A stretch of 64,000 bases of DNA from Glebionis coronaria (Eukaryota > Streptophyta > Magnoliopsida > Asterales > Asteraceae): positions 27,060,737 through 27,124,736 of the forward strand of contig CM046877.1 of the NCBI GenBank assembly GCA_025667525.1, in the 5' to 3' direction. Both the position numbers and the translations under genes were made by a program. Below are positions 63,053 through 64,000 of the stretch, piece by piece (within the stretch, counting starts at the first letter, position 1; each line of letters begins with the position of its first letter). The notes under the pieces are model-generated. The model saw only the letters and a program-made list of their open reading frames with translations. It was not told the origin of the DNA and searched no databases.

Positions 63053-64000
63053 TGATGATGTCAAAACACTTCTCCTTAAGCATACAACATCAATGATCAA
63101 CAGGCTGAACATTCTCTGTAGACAACTTTCCCTTTTTGACATGATCAAATAGGGGTCTTCTATGTGAGCAACCTTAATTTTCAACTACTACCAACCAATA
63201 CCATACTTCTAACCCAAGCATTCCATCTTTCAAAATACCCTCCATGAAGCACATAGGCCACAGATCCTAATAAAAAATGATTTTTAGCAGTAGATACCCA
63301 CATTAGTTGTAGTAATACCAATGAGCAGTAGCGAAAACCTTCACCTCAATGTCATATGTGAATGACTAACACTTTATCAAATGAGTTTCCCCTAAAATTT
63401 TGCTAGTCATTTATGAATCTCCAATTCTGTAAGCTTTGAAAGTAATAATCATAAGTGAAGAAAATTCAGTATCACCTATTTGATGTAGTAGTAGAAAAAC
63501 CCGAATCTGTGTATTATACCATGTAATATTCACAAAACAGCGAATGTATACATCTCAGAATGTATAGGGAGTGGATTAGGCTCTTGACAAAAACCAACAT
63601 CATAGCAAATATGAGTATAGAGCAACCCAAGAAAAATCTCATACCTTTGCGTATTTTTGTCAATGCATCATTATGGAATAAAGCATGAATAGAACACATA
63701 CTCAACCAATTCTACTTCATCTTCAAATAGCTAATAGTCAATTACCTTCATGATCATGTAAACAATCAATATGAAAGCCTTTTATACCTTTAAGACCAGT
63801 TGCTGTGAATAAACCAAACTTCAAACATTGTTGTCCCAAAAACCATATCTGACAGCAGGGGGAACTTTCAAAAACAGTGGTAATCCATTAATGAAAGTAG
63901 GGAGATCTATTGAAGGCAGGGGGATCGCAGCAGTGAAAACTTTTAATGAAAGCAGGGTAAACTTTTTCAAAAGCAGGGGGATCTTTTAATGCCACTGTTT

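Larger units (their letters stand above)
62499..64000 (-). mobile_element. 3' end of another Copia element (family Z), runs off right edge
   Basis: The 3' LTR, polypurine tract and a 3' internal region are present, with the rest beyond the window. No coding sequence is visible in the internal part. AGCAGGGG-type motifs recur in both LTR and internal region. Confidence 0.75.

Noticed and set aside
1..64000. CRISPR arrays, rRNA or tRNA genes, plastid or mitochondrial inserts
   Set aside because: I saw no such features. The regular repeats are microsatellites or motif arrays within retroelements.

Overview
The window is plant nuclear DNA. It has introns with GT/AG borders, LTR retrotransposons primed by initiator-tRNA-Met, L1-type LINEs, MITEs, an Au-like SINE and long AT-rich stretches. 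The LINE and Copia proteins most resemble those I know from Asteraceae (Artemisia/Tanacetum-like); this family assignment rests on recall and is only moderately secure. There are no bacterial features, CRISPR arrays or organellar genes.

The backbone is a segmental duplication. A unit made of a plus-strand SLC35F/DUF914-type membrane transporter gene followed by a convergent minus-strand exopolygalacturonase (GH28) gene recurs along the window. Transporter copy A (exons 3-9) lies at 4713-6985, copy B (exons 1-6 and 11) at 13631-22063, copy C (end of exon 5 to exon 11) at 35638-42857, and copy D (exons 6-10) at 52912-54882. Polygalacturonase PG1 (22441-23809) follows B and is apparently intact. 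PG2 (43247-44634) follows C and is frameshifted by an 11-bp deletion. After D only PG upstream sequence survives (about 60890-61150). No transporter copy in the window is intact, so PG1 is the only host gene here likely to encode a full protein.

Retroelements account for most of the damage. A minus-strand Copia (family X) enters from the left edge and ends inside an intron of copy A (1-4712). A 5' Copia fragment with a UBN2-type gag replaces the end of copy A (6985-8796). A full-length 6-kb L1-type LINE sits inside exon 2 of copy B with a 17-bp target duplication (14319-20347). A very young Copia (family Y, 37372-42585, identical LTRs, one 1333-codon ORF) sits in intron 10 of copy C. A decayed family X copy (54883-60869) sits in intron 10 of copy D. 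The 3' end of another Copia (62499-64000) runs off the right edge.

Between PG1 and copy C (25.5-35.6 kb) lie a RhoGAP/PH-domain (REN1-like) pseudogene split by a 3.2-kb insertion, an F-box-associated-domain fragment, an ATTCCGGATAAG repeat array and AT-rich repetitive DNA.

The most unusual region is 45.9-52.8 kb. It is an array of about ten 5'-truncated copies of one non-LTR retrotransposon family, all on the minus strand. Most abut (ATT)n microsatellites, and each well-preserved 3' end runs into an (AAT)n tail, as if new copies were inserted into the tails of older ones. The longest copy has an RT domain and a C-terminal domain with C-x2-C...H-x4-C, R-H-N, P-x-D...D and, in sister copies, K-x2-K-Y motifs. 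This is the layout of the restriction-like endonuclease of R2/R4-type LINEs, not of the AP-endonuclease LINEs usual in flowering plants.
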